A stretch of DNA of 14,726 nucleotides from WHSV01 sp050694055 (GTDB lineage: Bacteria > Actinomycetota > CADDZG01 > WHSQ01), in contig JBOGWX010000106.1 of NCBI GenBank assembly GCA_050694055.1, forward strand, positions 1 to 14,726. The letters run 5' to 3'. The notes under the pieces were generated by a model that did not search any database, was not told the origin of the DNA, and was given only the letters and a program-made list of their open reading frames with translations. The position numbers and the translations under genes are program-made. The number at the start of each line of letters is the position of its first letter. Positions within the stretch are counted from its first letter, which is position 1. This document shows, one piece after another, positions 6,499-14,566 of the stretch.

Positions 6499-7356
6499 TC
6501 AGGCCTCTTGCGGACCGACCACCGCATTGCGCAGGCGACCCAGGCCCTCGACCTCACATTCCACGATGTCACCCGGAGCGAGATAGCGAGGAGGATCCAT
6601 CGCGAAGCCAACCCCGTGAGGCGTACCGGTGAGAATGACGTCTCCAGGCTCGAGCGTCATACCGCGCGCGAGGTAGTGAACGAGATAAGCGACTGGGAAG
6701 AGCATCTCCTTGGTCGATGAGTCCTGACGTAGCTCGTCGTTTACCCACGACTTCAACGCGAGTCCTTGTGGGTCGGGCACCTCGTCTGCGGTCGTGATCC
6801 ACGGCCCGATGGGGCAGAAGGAATCGAAGCTCTTGGAGCGGTCGAATTGCCCATCGGCCTTTTGCCAGTCGCGCGCCGAAACGTCATTGGCGACCGTATA
6901 GCCGAACACCGACTCGAGCGCGACCTGCTCACTCACACGGCGCGCCCTGTGGCCGATGACCACCGCCAGTTCGACCTCGTAGTCGCCCTGTTCCGTTAGT
7001 TCCTCATCTATGACGATCTGGCCGGACGGGTCGTTGAGGCTGCTTGGGAACTTGCCGAAGAGGATGGGCCGCTCGGGTTGCTTCGCGTTGGTTTCCCTTA
7101 TGTGGTCGAGGTAGTTGAGACCGATGGCGAGCACTTTGGTCGGTGACACGATGGGGCGGAGGAAGTCGGGATCCTCGACGACCTCTGACCCCGAACCATC
7201 GGACAACCTCTTTTCGATCTCGTCGCGGGCTGCGATCACGTCCGCCGTCGTGTGGACGTCGATGCCCATTGCGTTCAACGGCACCCAGCCGCCGCTCTCT
7301 CGCTCGACGGCGAAGACCGGCGCCGGGCCGTCGTGGGCAATGCGTGCGATTCTCAT
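6499..7356 (-). CDS. Fumarylacetoacetate hydrolase (FAH) family protein
   Basis: A 285-residue enzyme. The N-terminal domain is about 1-70. The catalytic FAH domain opens with PTKVLAIGLNYLDHIRETN and contains the metal-binding acidic triad Glu127, Glu129 (DYEVELAVVIG) and Asp158 (NDVSARD), the KSFDSFCPIGPWI loop (175-187), and GTPHGVG (244-250). The family uses Mg/Mn to cleave, decarboxylate or hydrate acylpyruvates, 2-oxo acids and ring-fission products. The 285-residue two-domain form is typical of 2-hydroxyhepta-2,4-diene-1,7-dioate isomerase- and acylpyruvase-like members and of enzymes sometimes annotated as ureidoglycolate lyase. The ATG at 7356 has GGAG just upstream. It lies 12 bp after the permease gene, so it is the only obvious catabolic enzyme of the operon. 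Confidence 0.9.
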   Translation of the reverse strand: MRIARIAHDGPAPVFAVERESGGWVPLNAMGIDVHTTADVIAARDEIEKRLSDGSGSEVVEDPDFLRPIVSPTKVLAIGLNYLDHIRETNAKQPERPILFGKFPSSLNDPSGQIVIDEELTEQGDYEVELAVVIGHRARRVSEQVALESVFGYTVANDVSARDWQKADGQFDRSKSFDSFCPIGPWITTADEVPDPQGLALKSWVNDELRQDSSTKEMLFPVAYLVHYLARGMTLEPGDVILTGTPHGVGFAMDPPRYLAPGDIVECEVEGLGRLRNAVVGPQEA

Positions 7357-7368
7357 GTCGACTCCAAT

Positions 7369-8232
7369 CTACGCAGTGGTGATGTCGGTGGGGTCAGGTT
7401 TGCGCCAGAACACCAGGCGCCGTTCTAGCCACGACATCAGGCCGAACAGTGCGAGCCCTATCAGGCTCAAGTAAAAGATCAGAGCGAAGACTCGATCGAT
7501 GCGCAATTGCTGAGCCGACAACCGAACGAGTTCGCCGAGGCCCTTGCCTCCTCCGAGGTACTCGCCCACCACCGCTCCAACCACACTGAACACCGCGGCG
7601 GTCTTGAGCCCCGCGAAGATGAAGGGGAGGGCGTTGGGCAGCTTGAGCTTGCGAAGGGTCTGCCAGCGGCTCGCGCCGAGGGACCGAAACAGCATGATCG
7701 CATCGCGGTCGGTCGAGGCGAGTCCGGCGGCAGTATCGACGATGACCGGAAAGAAGGCGATGAACAACGCCATGACCACCTTGGAGTTGATCCCGAAACC
7801 CAACCATGCCACGAACACGGGAGCGAACGCGACCTTGGGTAGGGCGTTGAACCCGACGAGATAAGGCATTACGGCCTTCTGTCCGAACTTGCTCTCTCCC
7901 ACGACGACGCCGAGCGCGAATCCCAGAGTGGCCGCGGCGATGAAGCCCAGGATCACCTCTTGAGTGGTGATCCACAACGCCTCGAGAACGTAGTCTCCTC
8001 GGACGATGCCCTGGGCGCTGTTCGCCACCTCTCTGAATGTCTCGGCAGGCCCAGGCAACAGGATGCGCGAGACGAGCTCGAGCGAGGTGATCAGCTGCCA
8101 GATGAGCAAGCCCGCGCCTCCCAGGAGCAATAACGCCAGCCACTGAGGCATCCGGTCGAGAAGAGATTCGCGCTGGGTCGCGCTTTCAGGATGCGGCATT
8201 GGGCCGGACTTCCGCTCGACGGTCTTGCTCAT
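7369..8232 (-). CDS. ABC transporter permease (SsuC/TauC/ThiX-like)
   Basis: A 287-residue inner-membrane permease with about six hydrophobic helices (for example 31-50 WLALLLLGGAGLLIWQLITS, 92-112, 150-165 and 250-265). The BPD-type cytoplasmic EAA-like loop is at about 184-207 (SLGASRWQTLRKLKLPNALPFIFAG), where the ATPase docks. The GYxxGFNALPKVAFAPVFVAWLGFG-type segment is typical of the nitrate/sulfonate/taurine import family. The ATG at 8232 overlaps the TGA of the ATPase gene by 4 nt (ATGA), so the two are translationally coupled. With the ATPase and the lipoprotein it makes a complete importer. Confidence 0.92.
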   Translation of the reverse strand: MSKTVERKSGPMPHPESATQRESLLDRMPQWLALLLLGGAGLLIWQLITSLELVSRILLPGPAETFREVANSAQGIVRGDYVLEALWITTQEVILGFIAAATLGFALGVVVGESKFGQKAVMPYLVGFNALPKVAFAPVFVAWLGFGINSKVVMALFIAFFPVIVDTAAGLASTDRDAIMLFRSLGASRWQTLRKLKLPNALPFIFAGLKTAAVFSVVGAVVGEYLGGGKGLGELVRLSAQQLRIDRVFALIFYLSLIGLALFGLMSWLERRLVFWRKPDPTDITTA

Positions 8233-9047
8233 CGGTGGCCCCCCAAGTCGAGTTTCGACCTCACGTCTCGAACGATGACTCCGAACTCCTCGCGCGTTGT
8301 CATGTCTAGAGTACGCGGTCGGGCGAGATCGACGTCGATCACGTCGGAGATGCGACCCGGCCGGGCCGACATTACGACCACTCTGTCGGCAAGGAACACG
8401 GCTTCTGGGATCGAGTGCGTAACCATGAAGGCGGTCGCGTTGCGCGCGTCACAGATACGCTGCAGTTCCTCATTCATATAGTCGCGTGTGAGTTCGTCCA
8501 GAGCTCCGAATGGCTCGTCGAGCAGCAGGACCGAGGGTTCGGTCACCAGCATGCGGCAGATCGCAACTCGCTGAGCCATACCCCCGGACAACTCGTGAGG
8601 ATAGACCGTTTCGAACTCGTCGAGCCCTACCGAGTTGAGGAGTTCGACGGCCTTCGCGCGTTTCGCCTTTGCGAACTTCGCGCCGTGCCGAATTTCGATC
8701 GGTAGCATGACGTTCTCGAGAGCGTTTCGCCAGGGCAGCAGTGTTGCTTGCTGAAACATGATTCCGATATCGCCGCGAGGACCCACGACCGGGCGGGTGT
8801 CTAACACGACCTGCCCCTGCGTTGCCGGCAGGAGCCCGGCCATGATCTTGAGCAGCGTGGACTTCCCACAACCGCTCGGACCGATCATGGTGACGAACTC
8901 ACCGTTGTTGATCGTCAGGTCGATGGGCTCCAGCGCCTTCAAGTCGCGGGCCTCGAAGACCTTGGTGACCCCATCGACCCTGAGGAGGTCTGTTAGCGCC
9001 GTCGGTGCGGCGCTCGTCGAGCCGAGTCGACTAGCGTCTGTGCTCAT
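8229..9047 (-). CDS. ABC transporter ATP-binding protein (nitrate/sulfonate/taurine type)
   Basis: A 272-residue ATPase with all motifs intact: Walker A GPSGCGKST (56-64), Q-loop Gln99, signature LSGGMAQR (153-160), Walker B VLLLDEP (173-179), D-loop GALD and H-loop His211. The QQATLLPWRNALENVMLP segment is typical of the SsuB/TauB/NrtD class, which energises uptake of small anions or aromatic/heterocyclic precursors. A 20-residue low-complexity leader precedes the domain. The ATG at 9047 lies 12 bp after the binding-protein stop. It is the second gene of the six-gene unit. Confidence 0.94.
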   Translation of the reverse strand: MSTDASRLGSTSAAPTALTDLLRVDGVTKVFEARDLKALEPIDLTINNGEFVTMIGPSGCGKSTLLKIMAGLLPATQGQVVLDTRPVVGPRGDIGIMFQQATLLPWRNALENVMLPIEIRHGAKFAKAKRAKAVELLNSVGLDEFETVYPHELSGGMAQRVAICRMLVTEPSVLLLDEPFGALDELTRDYMNEELQRICDARNATAFMVTHSIPEAVFLADRVVVMSARPGRISDVIDVDLARPRTLDMTTREEFGVIVRDVRSKLDLGGHR

Positions 9048-9059
9048 ACGCGGATCTCC

Positions 9060-10076
9060 CTACGACCCCACGAACTCGTTCGTGTAGGCAGAATCCAGGT
9101 CGTCGACCGGAGCGTCGAGCTCGCCCGATTCCAAGATGCTCTCCTGCCATGCCTCCCATGCCTCTGGCGGGAAGAAACCGATCTCGTTACCCTCGATCGG
9201 CTCCGTGCGAGGAACGATGGCTTCGTAGAGCGCATCGGTAAGCTCGGGGTCGGACGCCTCCTCGGGGTTGATCTCGGCGCAGTGCTCGAGGGTCTCCTCT
9301 TTGTTTTCGCGCGCAAACTCAGTTCCCTGGGTCATCGCTCTGCTGAAGCCCTCGATCAGTTCCGGGTCTTGCTCGATGGTGGAGCCCATCGCCGCGTAGC
9401 CGTTGCCGAAGTAGCTGAGGAACTCCTCCGGAGTCAGTTCGCGCAGCGGAAGCCCGCGCGCCTCGATGATAGCCATGTCCGAAATCGCGGCCGAGTAGGC
9501 CTGGATCTCGTCGCGCTCGAACGCTGCGGTTGCTTGTCCACCGTCTCCTACGGGCAGGAACTCGTAGTCGGTTCCCTCTTCGAGGCCGGCATCGGTGAGG
9601 ATCGCTCGGGCGAAGGAGACCTCGGCCCCCTCAGCGGTACCAACTCCGATCGTCAAGCCGTCCAAGTCCTCTATCGCCTCGAACTCCGAGTCGTCGGGGA
9701 CGACGATGCCGAACAGTGATTGAGAGAAGTGGTTGAAGAACAAGACGGGGTCCTCACCCTGCGCGATCGCACCCAGCACCGGACCCGGACCCGGAAGCCC
9801 GATCTGCGCCTGGCCCGCGACCATGGCTTGGAGAACAGGCCCGGAGCCGTCGACCGCCTCGACTCTCGCCTCGATCCCCTCGTCGGCGAGGTAGCCCTCT
9901 CCCATAGCGGCGCACAGATTGAAGACGTTGATGGCGGACGGGTTGGGCAGCAGGACCGTGATCTGCTGGATGGGGCCTCCGGCACCATCCCTCGCATCGG
10001 AGTCGTCGTCGCCGCCGCAGCCGGCGGTCACGAGAGCTACCAGCAGCAATAGTTGGAGCCATTTGCAGCGTCGCAT
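9060..10076 (-). CDS. ABC transporter substrate-binding lipoprotein (NMT1/THI5-like)
   Basis: A 338-residue binding protein. The ATG at 10076 is preceded by GAGGGG (about 10 nt upstream) and opens a lipoprotein signal peptide, MRRCKWLQLLLLVALVTAGC, with lipidated Cys20 followed by an acidic linker (GGDDDSDARDG). The mature part has the NMT1/SsuA-type two-lobed pattern: ITVLLPNPSAINVFNLCAAMGEGYLADEGIEARVEAVDGSGPVLQAMVAGQAQIGLPGPGPVL, then a DLDGLTIGVGTAEGAEV hinge block. This class binds sulfonates, nitrate, riboflavin or pyrimidine precursors and other small ligands; the ligand here is not determinable. An in-frame ATG at 10142 would add 22 charged residues ahead of the signal peptide, so I reject it. 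It is the first gene of the operon. Confidence 0.88.
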   Translation of the reverse strand: MRRCKWLQLLLLVALVTAGCGGDDDSDARDGAGGPIQQITVLLPNPSAINVFNLCAAMGEGYLADEGIEARVEAVDGSGPVLQAMVAGQAQIGLPGPGPVLGAIAQGEDPVLFFNHFSQSLFGIVVPDDSEFEAIEDLDGLTIGVGTAEGAEVSFARAILTDAGLEEGTDYEFLPVGDGGQATAAFERDEIQAYSAAISDMAIIEARGLPLRELTPEEFLSYFGNGYAAMGSTIEQDPELIEGFSRAMTQGTEFARENKEETLEHCAEINPEEASDPELTDALYEAIVPRTEPIEGNEIGFFPPEAWEAWQESILESGELDAPVDDLDSAYTNEFVGS

Positions 10077-10148
10077 GAGTCTCACTCCCCTCGGGTCCAG
10101 AAAATCCACCGCTTTGTCGCGGGCCCCTCTGGACCGAGCCATCGGGTG

Positions 10149-10161
10149 CTATATCCTATAG
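10149..10161. promoter_or_regulatory. Candidate operator upstream of the six-gene operon
   Basis: CTATA-TCC-TATAG is a perfect 5-bp inverted repeat in an AT-rich patch 73 bp upstream of the binding-protein start. The size and AT-rich symmetry fit an FCD-type GntR operator, and such a regulator is encoded at the end of this operon. The assignment is inferred. Confidence 0.5.
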
Positions 10162-10190
10162 TCTTTACCCTGCCAGACGGATTTATGCAA
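10162..10190 (-). promoter_or_regulatory. Possible promoter of the six-gene operon
   Basis: On the minus strand TTGCAT (about 10185-10190) and TAAAGA (about 10162-10167) are separated by 17 bp and lie immediately ahead of the candidate operator. The match to a sigma-70-type promoter is moderate, and repression by a factor bound at 10149-10161 would make sense. The 175-bp gap (10077-10251) holds nothing else recognisable. Confidence 0.3.
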
Positions 10191-10251
10191 CCGTTTGTGG
10201 TGATATCGGGAGATTGTCTCGAGGTCGGCGAGAGGGCGCCTGAGATCGCCT

Positions 10252-10611
10252 CTAGACGGCGGCGAAGATGTCGTCGAGCGTTCGCCAGAAGCGTCCCCGC
10301 GGCCACGCCTCGATGCCGTGGGTCCGCGCCTGACGCCCCAGTTCCACGTCCACGTGGCTGAAATACCCGATCGTCCGGGGCCCGGCCCCCCCGGATAGCT
10401 CGGCCCACGCCCGAATCAGTGAGCTGCCTCCGGTATCGAGATCCAGAACGACGAGATCCGCCTCGGGGAGACGGTCGAGCGACCCGAGAGCCTCCGCCGT
10501 GAGGCTTTCGACCTTCAGCGAGGCGGCCGCAGCGGCCCCCTCGATCCGAGCCCGCGCCATGAGGTCGCCCCCGATCAGGAGGACGGTTCTCGGCTCCGCC
10601 GGCTCGTTCAT
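10252..10611 (-). CDS. Small degenerate response-regulator receiver-like protein
   Basis: A 119-residue single-domain protein. The alternating pattern TVLLIGGDLMARARIEGAAAAASLKVESLTAEAL, then DLVVLDLDTGG, then RTIGYFSHVD, resembles a CheY-like receiver. Asp57 sits at the phospho-acceptor position and Ser85 at the conserved Thr/Ser position. The N-terminal acidic pair that binds Mg is reduced to Gly14-Gly15-Asp16, and the conserved Lys is replaced by Arg105, so it may not be phosphorylated. There is no output domain. The ATG at 10611 has GAGG 3 nt upstream and lies 5 bp after the debranching-enzyme stop, so it is co-transcribed with it. The family call is by fold pattern only. Confidence 0.68.
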   Translation of the reverse strand: MNEPAEPRTVLLIGGDLMARARIEGAAAAASLKVESLTAEALGSLDRLPEADLVVLDLDTGGSSLIRAWAELSGGAGPRTIGYFSHVDVELGRQARTHGIEAWPRGRFWRTLDDIFAAV

Positions 10612-10616
10612 GTGCC

Positions 10617-12443
10617 TCAGTCTGGCAGGGACGCGAGGAGGAAGATGGACGCTGCGGCCCAGGCCTGCGGAACACAGGTCGTGGGGTAGACGACGTAGGG
10701 GGCGCCGCGGGCCCGTTCGAATCCACAGAGAAGCTCGGGGAGCCGGCGAGCGGGACTCGCTTCCGCGACGTCGAGTAACGCCGCGCGCAGGCGGGCTGCG
10801 TGCCGGACGAAGCCGTAGCGGTGGAGGCCGGCAGCTACCAGGGCGGTGTCGTGCGGCCACACCGAGCCACGATGGTAGCTCTCCGGATCGAAGGCGGGCG
10901 AGCTGGACGAGAGCGTGCGCAACCCCCACCCGGAGAACATGTCGCCGCCCAGGAGGCGCGCGGCCAGCCGCGGTGCGAGATCGTCGTCGACGATGCCGCT
11001 CCAGAGACAGTGGCCGGCATTGGACGTCACGCTGGCGACCCGACGCTTGTCGCCGTCCAGTGCGAGGGCGTAGCAGTCGCGCTCGTCCATCCAGAAGGCG
11101 TCGCGAAACGACCTCCTGAGCACCGACGCGTCGGCGAGCAGCCGCTCGGCCTCCTCGACTCGACCTCTCGATTCGAGAAGCTCGGCGAGCCTGGTCCGGG
11201 CCGCGTAGACGTAACCCTGCACCTCGCACAGCGCGAGCGGTCCCTGCGCGAGCGAGCCGTCGGCGTGGACGATCGCGTCGTCGGAGTCCTTCCATCCCTG
11301 GTGCAGCAGGCCCTGCGAGGCGCGCCGTTGATATTCGACGAAGCCGTCGCCGTCTGCGTCGCCGTGCGCGCCGATCCACTGCAGCGCGGCATCGACATGG
11401 GATTGGAGCGCGTCAAAGGTCGCGTCGTCGCCGGTGCGCAGGGTGTACTCCGCCGCCACCAGGACGAAGAGCGGCGTCGCGTCGACGGTCCCGTAGTAGG
11501 GAAAGGGCATCAGCTCCCCGGCGCGTGCGAGCTCGCCCCCACGCAGCTCGTGCAGGATCTTGCCCGGCTCCGCATCGCGCTCGGCATCGTCGCCGGTCGC
11601 CTGACGCTCGGCGAGCGCGAGGAGCGTGTCGCGCGCTATCTCGGGGGCCGCGTCGAGCAACGCGTAAGCGGTGAGGAGCGAGTCGCGCCCGAAGAGGGCG
11701 ACGTACCACGGGATCCCCGCCACCACGACGTTGTGGGCGCCCACCGGTGTCTGGAGCATGGCGAGGTCCCGGCCGGCCGCATTGAGCGCCCGGTCGATCC
11801 GCTCGCCGCCGCCCGCTCGAGGAAGCTCGACCGGAGTGGAGAACTGCTCGTCACCCGGCGCGCACGAGACGTGCAGCGCGACGACCTGGCGTTGGTCGGG
11901 CGCGAGGGTGAGATCCCAAGTCAGGACTTGACGGCCGCGACCTCGAGAGATGCGCGCCGGTCGTGGAGACGGGCGGACGTCCGTCGTGCGGCGAAGGCCG
12001 TCGCGGCCGGTGCGTCCGTAGCTGAGCCCGTCACTCGTGACCTCCGGTTCGAGTGGGGGCCGTGCCTCCTCGGCCCATCCCCGGACGACGAAGAGGTCCA
12101 CCAGATCGCATGCCAGTTCGAGCTGCAACGTCACGGCGACCGGCGCTTCCAGAGCCTCGAGAGAGATGCGCTCGACGAAGTCGCGTCCGATCCGGCGATG
12201 GCGAGTGACGGCGACCCGGTCTTCGAGCTCGAGCCTTATCGTCGCCTCGAACCCCGCGTCGTCGGAACTCCACAGCGCGCGCGGTTGCGATCCCGAAACG
12301 GTCAGGACCAGTCGCGAGAGGTGACGGGCATCGTGGAGCCACACGCCCTCGGCTCCCGCACCCGTAATGTCCCCGTTTGGTTGTGAACAGGAGAACAGCG
12401 CGCCCTTCTTGGTCGTGAGGAGGCCGGCCGAAGAAAAGGTCAT
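10617..12443 (-). CDS. Glycogen-debranching-type glycosidase (amylo-alpha-1,6-glucosidase-like)
   Basis: A 608-residue protein of two parts. Residues 1 to about 205 form a beta-rich N-terminal domain of the bacterial glycogen-debranching type (GDE_N-like: GVWLHDARHLSRLVLTVSG at 33-51, RHRRIGRDFVERISLE at 81-96). The rest is an (alpha/alpha)6-barrel six-hairpin glycosidase domain with GIPWYVALFGRDSLLTAY (243-260), MPFPYYGTVDATPLFV (312-327), the catalytic-cleft HQGWKDSDDAI (381-391), YHRGSVWPHDTALVAAG (523-539), and the RLPELLCGFERA block near the C-terminus. Family members hydrolyse alpha-1,6 or other alpha-glucosidic linkages in glycogen or oligosaccharides in the cytoplasm; no signal peptide is seen. 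The ATG at 12443 faces ftsH across a 61-bp divergent gap. Exact bond specificity is uncertain. Confidence 0.88.
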   Translation of the reverse strand: MTFSSAGLLTTKKGALFSCSQPNGDITGAGAEGVWLHDARHLSRLVLTVSGSQPRALWSSDDAGFEATIRLELEDRVAVTRHRRIGRDFVERISLEALEAPVAVTLQLELACDLVDLFVVRGWAEEARPPLEPEVTSDGLSYGRTGRDGLRRTTDVRPSPRPARISRGRGRQVLTWDLTLAPDQRQVVALHVSCAPGDEQFSTPVELPRAGGGERIDRALNAAGRDLAMLQTPVGAHNVVVAGIPWYVALFGRDSLLTAYALLDAAPEIARDTLLALAERQATGDDAERDAEPGKILHELRGGELARAGELMPFPYYGTVDATPLFVLVAAEYTLRTGDDATFDALQSHVDAALQWIGAHGDADGDGFVEYQRRASQGLLHQGWKDSDDAIVHADGSLAQGPLALCEVQGYVYAARTRLAELLESRGRVEEAERLLADASVLRRSFRDAFWMDERDCYALALDGDKRRVASVTSNAGHCLWSGIVDDDLAPRLAARLLGGDMFSGWGLRTLSSSSPAFDPESYHRGSVWPHDTALVAAGLHRYGFVRHAARLRAALLDVAEASPARRLPELLCGFERARGAPYVVYPTTCVPQAWAAASIFLLASLPD

Positions 12444-12483
12444 AGCGCTGGTTGTAGCAGGTCATGCCAGACAAGAGTCCGAT

Positions 12484-12505
12484 TGTAGGTACGCTGACTC
12501 CTACA
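12484..12505. promoter_or_regulatory. Inverted repeat enclosing the ftsH translation start
   Basis: TGTAGG (12484-12489) and CCTACA (12500-12505) are perfect 6-bp complements with a 10-nt loop. The 3' arm ends on the A of the ftsH ATG and the 5' arm includes the only Shine-Dalgarno-like AGG. In mRNA this hairpin would partly mask initiation. As DNA it could be a regulator site. TACGCT (12490-12495) within it fits an actinobacterial -10 for a near-leaderless transcript. Confidence 0.4.
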
Positions 12506-14508
12506 TGAGTGATCAAGCGAACCGCCCTCGTTCCCGTAATCCGTGGCAGCGCAGAGGCGAAGCGCGCAACGAGCAGCGCCCCGGCTCCAACCGCCCTCAG
12601 GACTCCTCGGAGGGCATGGATCCGCGCCAGCGAAACGTCACGATCGCGTGGGTAATCGGTGGCCTGCTCATCTTCACTCTGATCCAGACTTTCACCGCCG
12701 GTGAGAGCGAGAGCATCGAGTTCTCCCGTTTCCTGGATCTCGCGGAGGAGGGGGCGGTCACCGAGGTGAACATCTCGGAGACGTCGGTGTCGGGCAGCTT
12801 CGAGGCCGACGAGGGCGAGCGCGAGTTCTCGACCACGCTTCCCGTCAACTACGAATCGAACGCGCTGGTAGACGAGCTGCGCGCCAACGACGTAGAGGTC
12901 ACCGCGACGCAGGCCAGTCCCTGGCTGGGCCTGTTGTCGTTCTTCCTGCCGTTCCTCTTCATCGCCGGGCTCTACTTCTTCTTCATGCGTCGCATGCGCA
13001 ACCAGTTGACCGGTGGCGGGGGACCGCTGTCGCTCGGTAAGAACAAGGCGAAGCTCTACGACCGGACCGACCTCAAGACGACCTTTCAGGACGTGGCGGG
13101 CGTGGACGAGGTCGAGGCCGAGCTCGCCGAGGTCGTCGACTACCTGAAGAACGCGGACAAGTTCCGCAAGGTCGGCGCCAAGATCCCAAAGGGGGTCCTG
13201 CTGGTCGGACCGCCGGGAACCGGTAAGACGTTGCTGGCGCGCGCCGTGGCCGGCGAAGCGGAGGTCCCGTTCTTCTACATCTCGGCGTCCGAGTTCATCG
13301 AGCTTTTCGTCGGTCTCGGCGCCGCGCGTGTCCGGGACCTGTTTCAACAAGCCAGGGAGCGCGCTCCTGCGATCGTCTTCATCGACGAGATAGACGCGAT
13401 CGGCCAGTCGCGCTCGGGCGCCGCGGGCGGCCAGATGGGCTCTCACCAAGAACAAGAACAGACCCTGCAGCAGCTGCTCACCGAGATGGACGGCTTCGAG
13501 CCCAACAGCGGTGTCATCATCGTCGCGGCGTCCAACCGTCCTGAGGTGCTCGATGCGGCGCTCCTTCGCCCCGGCCGCTTCGATCGGCAGATTCAGGTCA
13601 ACCTGCCCGACATCGGCGGGCGCGAGGAGATCCTGCGAATTCATTCCCGTGAGGTGAAGCTCACTCCCGATGTCGATTTCAAGGTCCTGGCTCGCCGGAC
13701 GCCCGGTTTCTCGGGAGCGCAGCTCGCCAACGTGGTGAACGAGGCGGCGCTGCTGGCTGCGCGAGGAGGCAAGGAGATCGCCGACATGGGCGACGTCGAA
13801 GAGGCGATCGACCGAGTGTTCGGCGGACTCGAGCGCCGCTCCCAGGTGCTGACGGAGAAGGAGCGACGGCTCGTCGCTTATCACGAGCTGGGGCATGCGC
13901 TCGTGGCGCGGTTCGTCGAACACGCCGACCCGGTACACCGCGTGTCCATCATCCCTCGTGGCATCGGGGCGCTCGGATACACGCAGCAGCTCCCCGAGGA
14001 GGAGCGTTACCTCATGAGCGAGCCGGAGCTGCGCGACATGATCGCCGTGCTGTTGGGTGGACGCAGCGCCGAGGAGACCGTCTTCAACTTCGCCACCACG
14101 GGGGCCGGCGACGACCTTCGGCGCGCCACCGAGATTGCCCGCCGGATGGTGATGGAGTTCGGGATGTCGGAAAAGGTCGGACCGATCAACATCGCCGAGA
14201 CGGGCGCTCGCTTCCTGAACCCCATGTTCCGGCAGGGGAACGACGTCTCCGAGGAAGCCCAGATGGCAATCGATCGTGAGGTGAAGGCCATCCTCGAGGA
14301 GGGGCAGGAGAAGGCTCGGAAGATCGTCACCGAGCACCGCGAGGACATGGATGGTCTCGCGGAGCTGCTGCTCGAAAAGGAGAACCTCGGGCGCAAGGAT
14401 CTCGACGACTTCTTCGGGGAGCCCTCGGCCGGTGACGACGAGGACGCAGACACGAGGACGGACGAGATCCTCAAGGGCGAGATGCGCCAAATCCAGCAGC
14501 AGAACTAG
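12505..14508 (+). CDS. ftsH: ATP-dependent zinc metalloprotease FtsH
   Basis: A 667-residue membrane-anchored AAA+ protease that degrades damaged or short-lived membrane and cytosolic proteins. There is a basic, Gln/Arg-rich N-terminus (1-44), TM1 (about 45-64), an extracytoplasmic domain (65-138) and TM2 (about 140-161). The AAA module has Walker A GPPGTGKT (235-242), pore segment FVGLGAARVRDLF, Walker B IVFIDEID (290-297), and the second region of homology LLRPGRFDRQI. The M41 protease site is HELGH (460-464), with Asp537 (GAGDDL) as third zinc ligand. All key residues are intact and the length is usual for the family. I chose ATG 12505 because homologous sequence begins there; the frame is open back to an ATG at 12367, but those 46 residues overlap the divergent gene and look non-coding. 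Single-gene transcript, divergent from the debranching enzyme. Confidence 0.97.
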   Translation: MSDQANRPRSRNPWQRRGEARNEQRPGSNRPQDSSEGMDPRQRNVTIAWVIGGLLIFTLIQTFTAGESESIEFSRFLDLAEEGAVTEVNISETSVSGSFEADEGEREFSTTLPVNYESNALVDELRANDVEVTATQASPWLGLLSFFLPFLFIAGLYFFFMRRMRNQLTGGGGPLSLGKNKAKLYDRTDLKTTFQDVAGVDEVEAELAEVVDYLKNADKFRKVGAKIPKGVLLVGPPGTGKTLLARAVAGEAEVPFFYISASEFIELFVGLGAARVRDLFQQARERAPAIVFIDEIDAIGQSRSGAAGGQMGSHQEQEQTLQQLLTEMDGFEPNSGVIIVAASNRPEVLDAALLRPGRFDRQIQVNLPDIGGREEILRIHSREVKLTPDVDFKVLARRTPGFSGAQLANVVNEAALLAARGGKEIADMGDVEEAIDRVFGGLERRSQVLTEKERRLVAYHELGHALVARFVEHADPVHRVSIIPRGIGALGYTQQLPEEERYLMSEPELRDMIAVLLGGRSAEETVFNFATTGAGDDLRRATEIARRMVMEFGMSEKVGPINIAETGARFLNPMFRQGNDVSEEAQMAIDREVKAILEEGQEKARKIVTEHREDMDGLAELLLEKENLGRKDLDDFFGEPSAGDDEDADTRTDEILKGEMRQIQQQN

Positions 14509-14509
14509 A

Positions 14510-14566
14510 CCTCGAGCCGGGCTAGGGGCTCCGCCTCCACGAGGCCGGGTATCTAGCGCGGCCCGG
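14510..14566 (+). terminator. Possible ftsH terminator region (GC-rich hairpins)
   Basis: Two consecutive inverted repeats follow the ftsH stop: CCTCG (14510-14514)/CGAGG (14540-14544), enclosing AGCC/GGCT, and CCGGG (14545-14549)/CCCGG (14562-14566). Neither is followed by a U-tract, so this fits the U-poor terminators of high-GC bacteria only loosely. Confidence 0.4.

Noticed and set aside
10077..10142. 22-residue extension of the substrate-binding protein
   Set aside because: It would put charged residues ahead of a clear lipoprotein signal peptide; the ATG at 10076 has its own ribosome-binding site.
12367..12504. 46-residue N-terminal extension of FtsH
   Set aside because: It overlaps the 5' end of the divergent debranching gene and has no family similarity; the normal FtsH start is at 12505.
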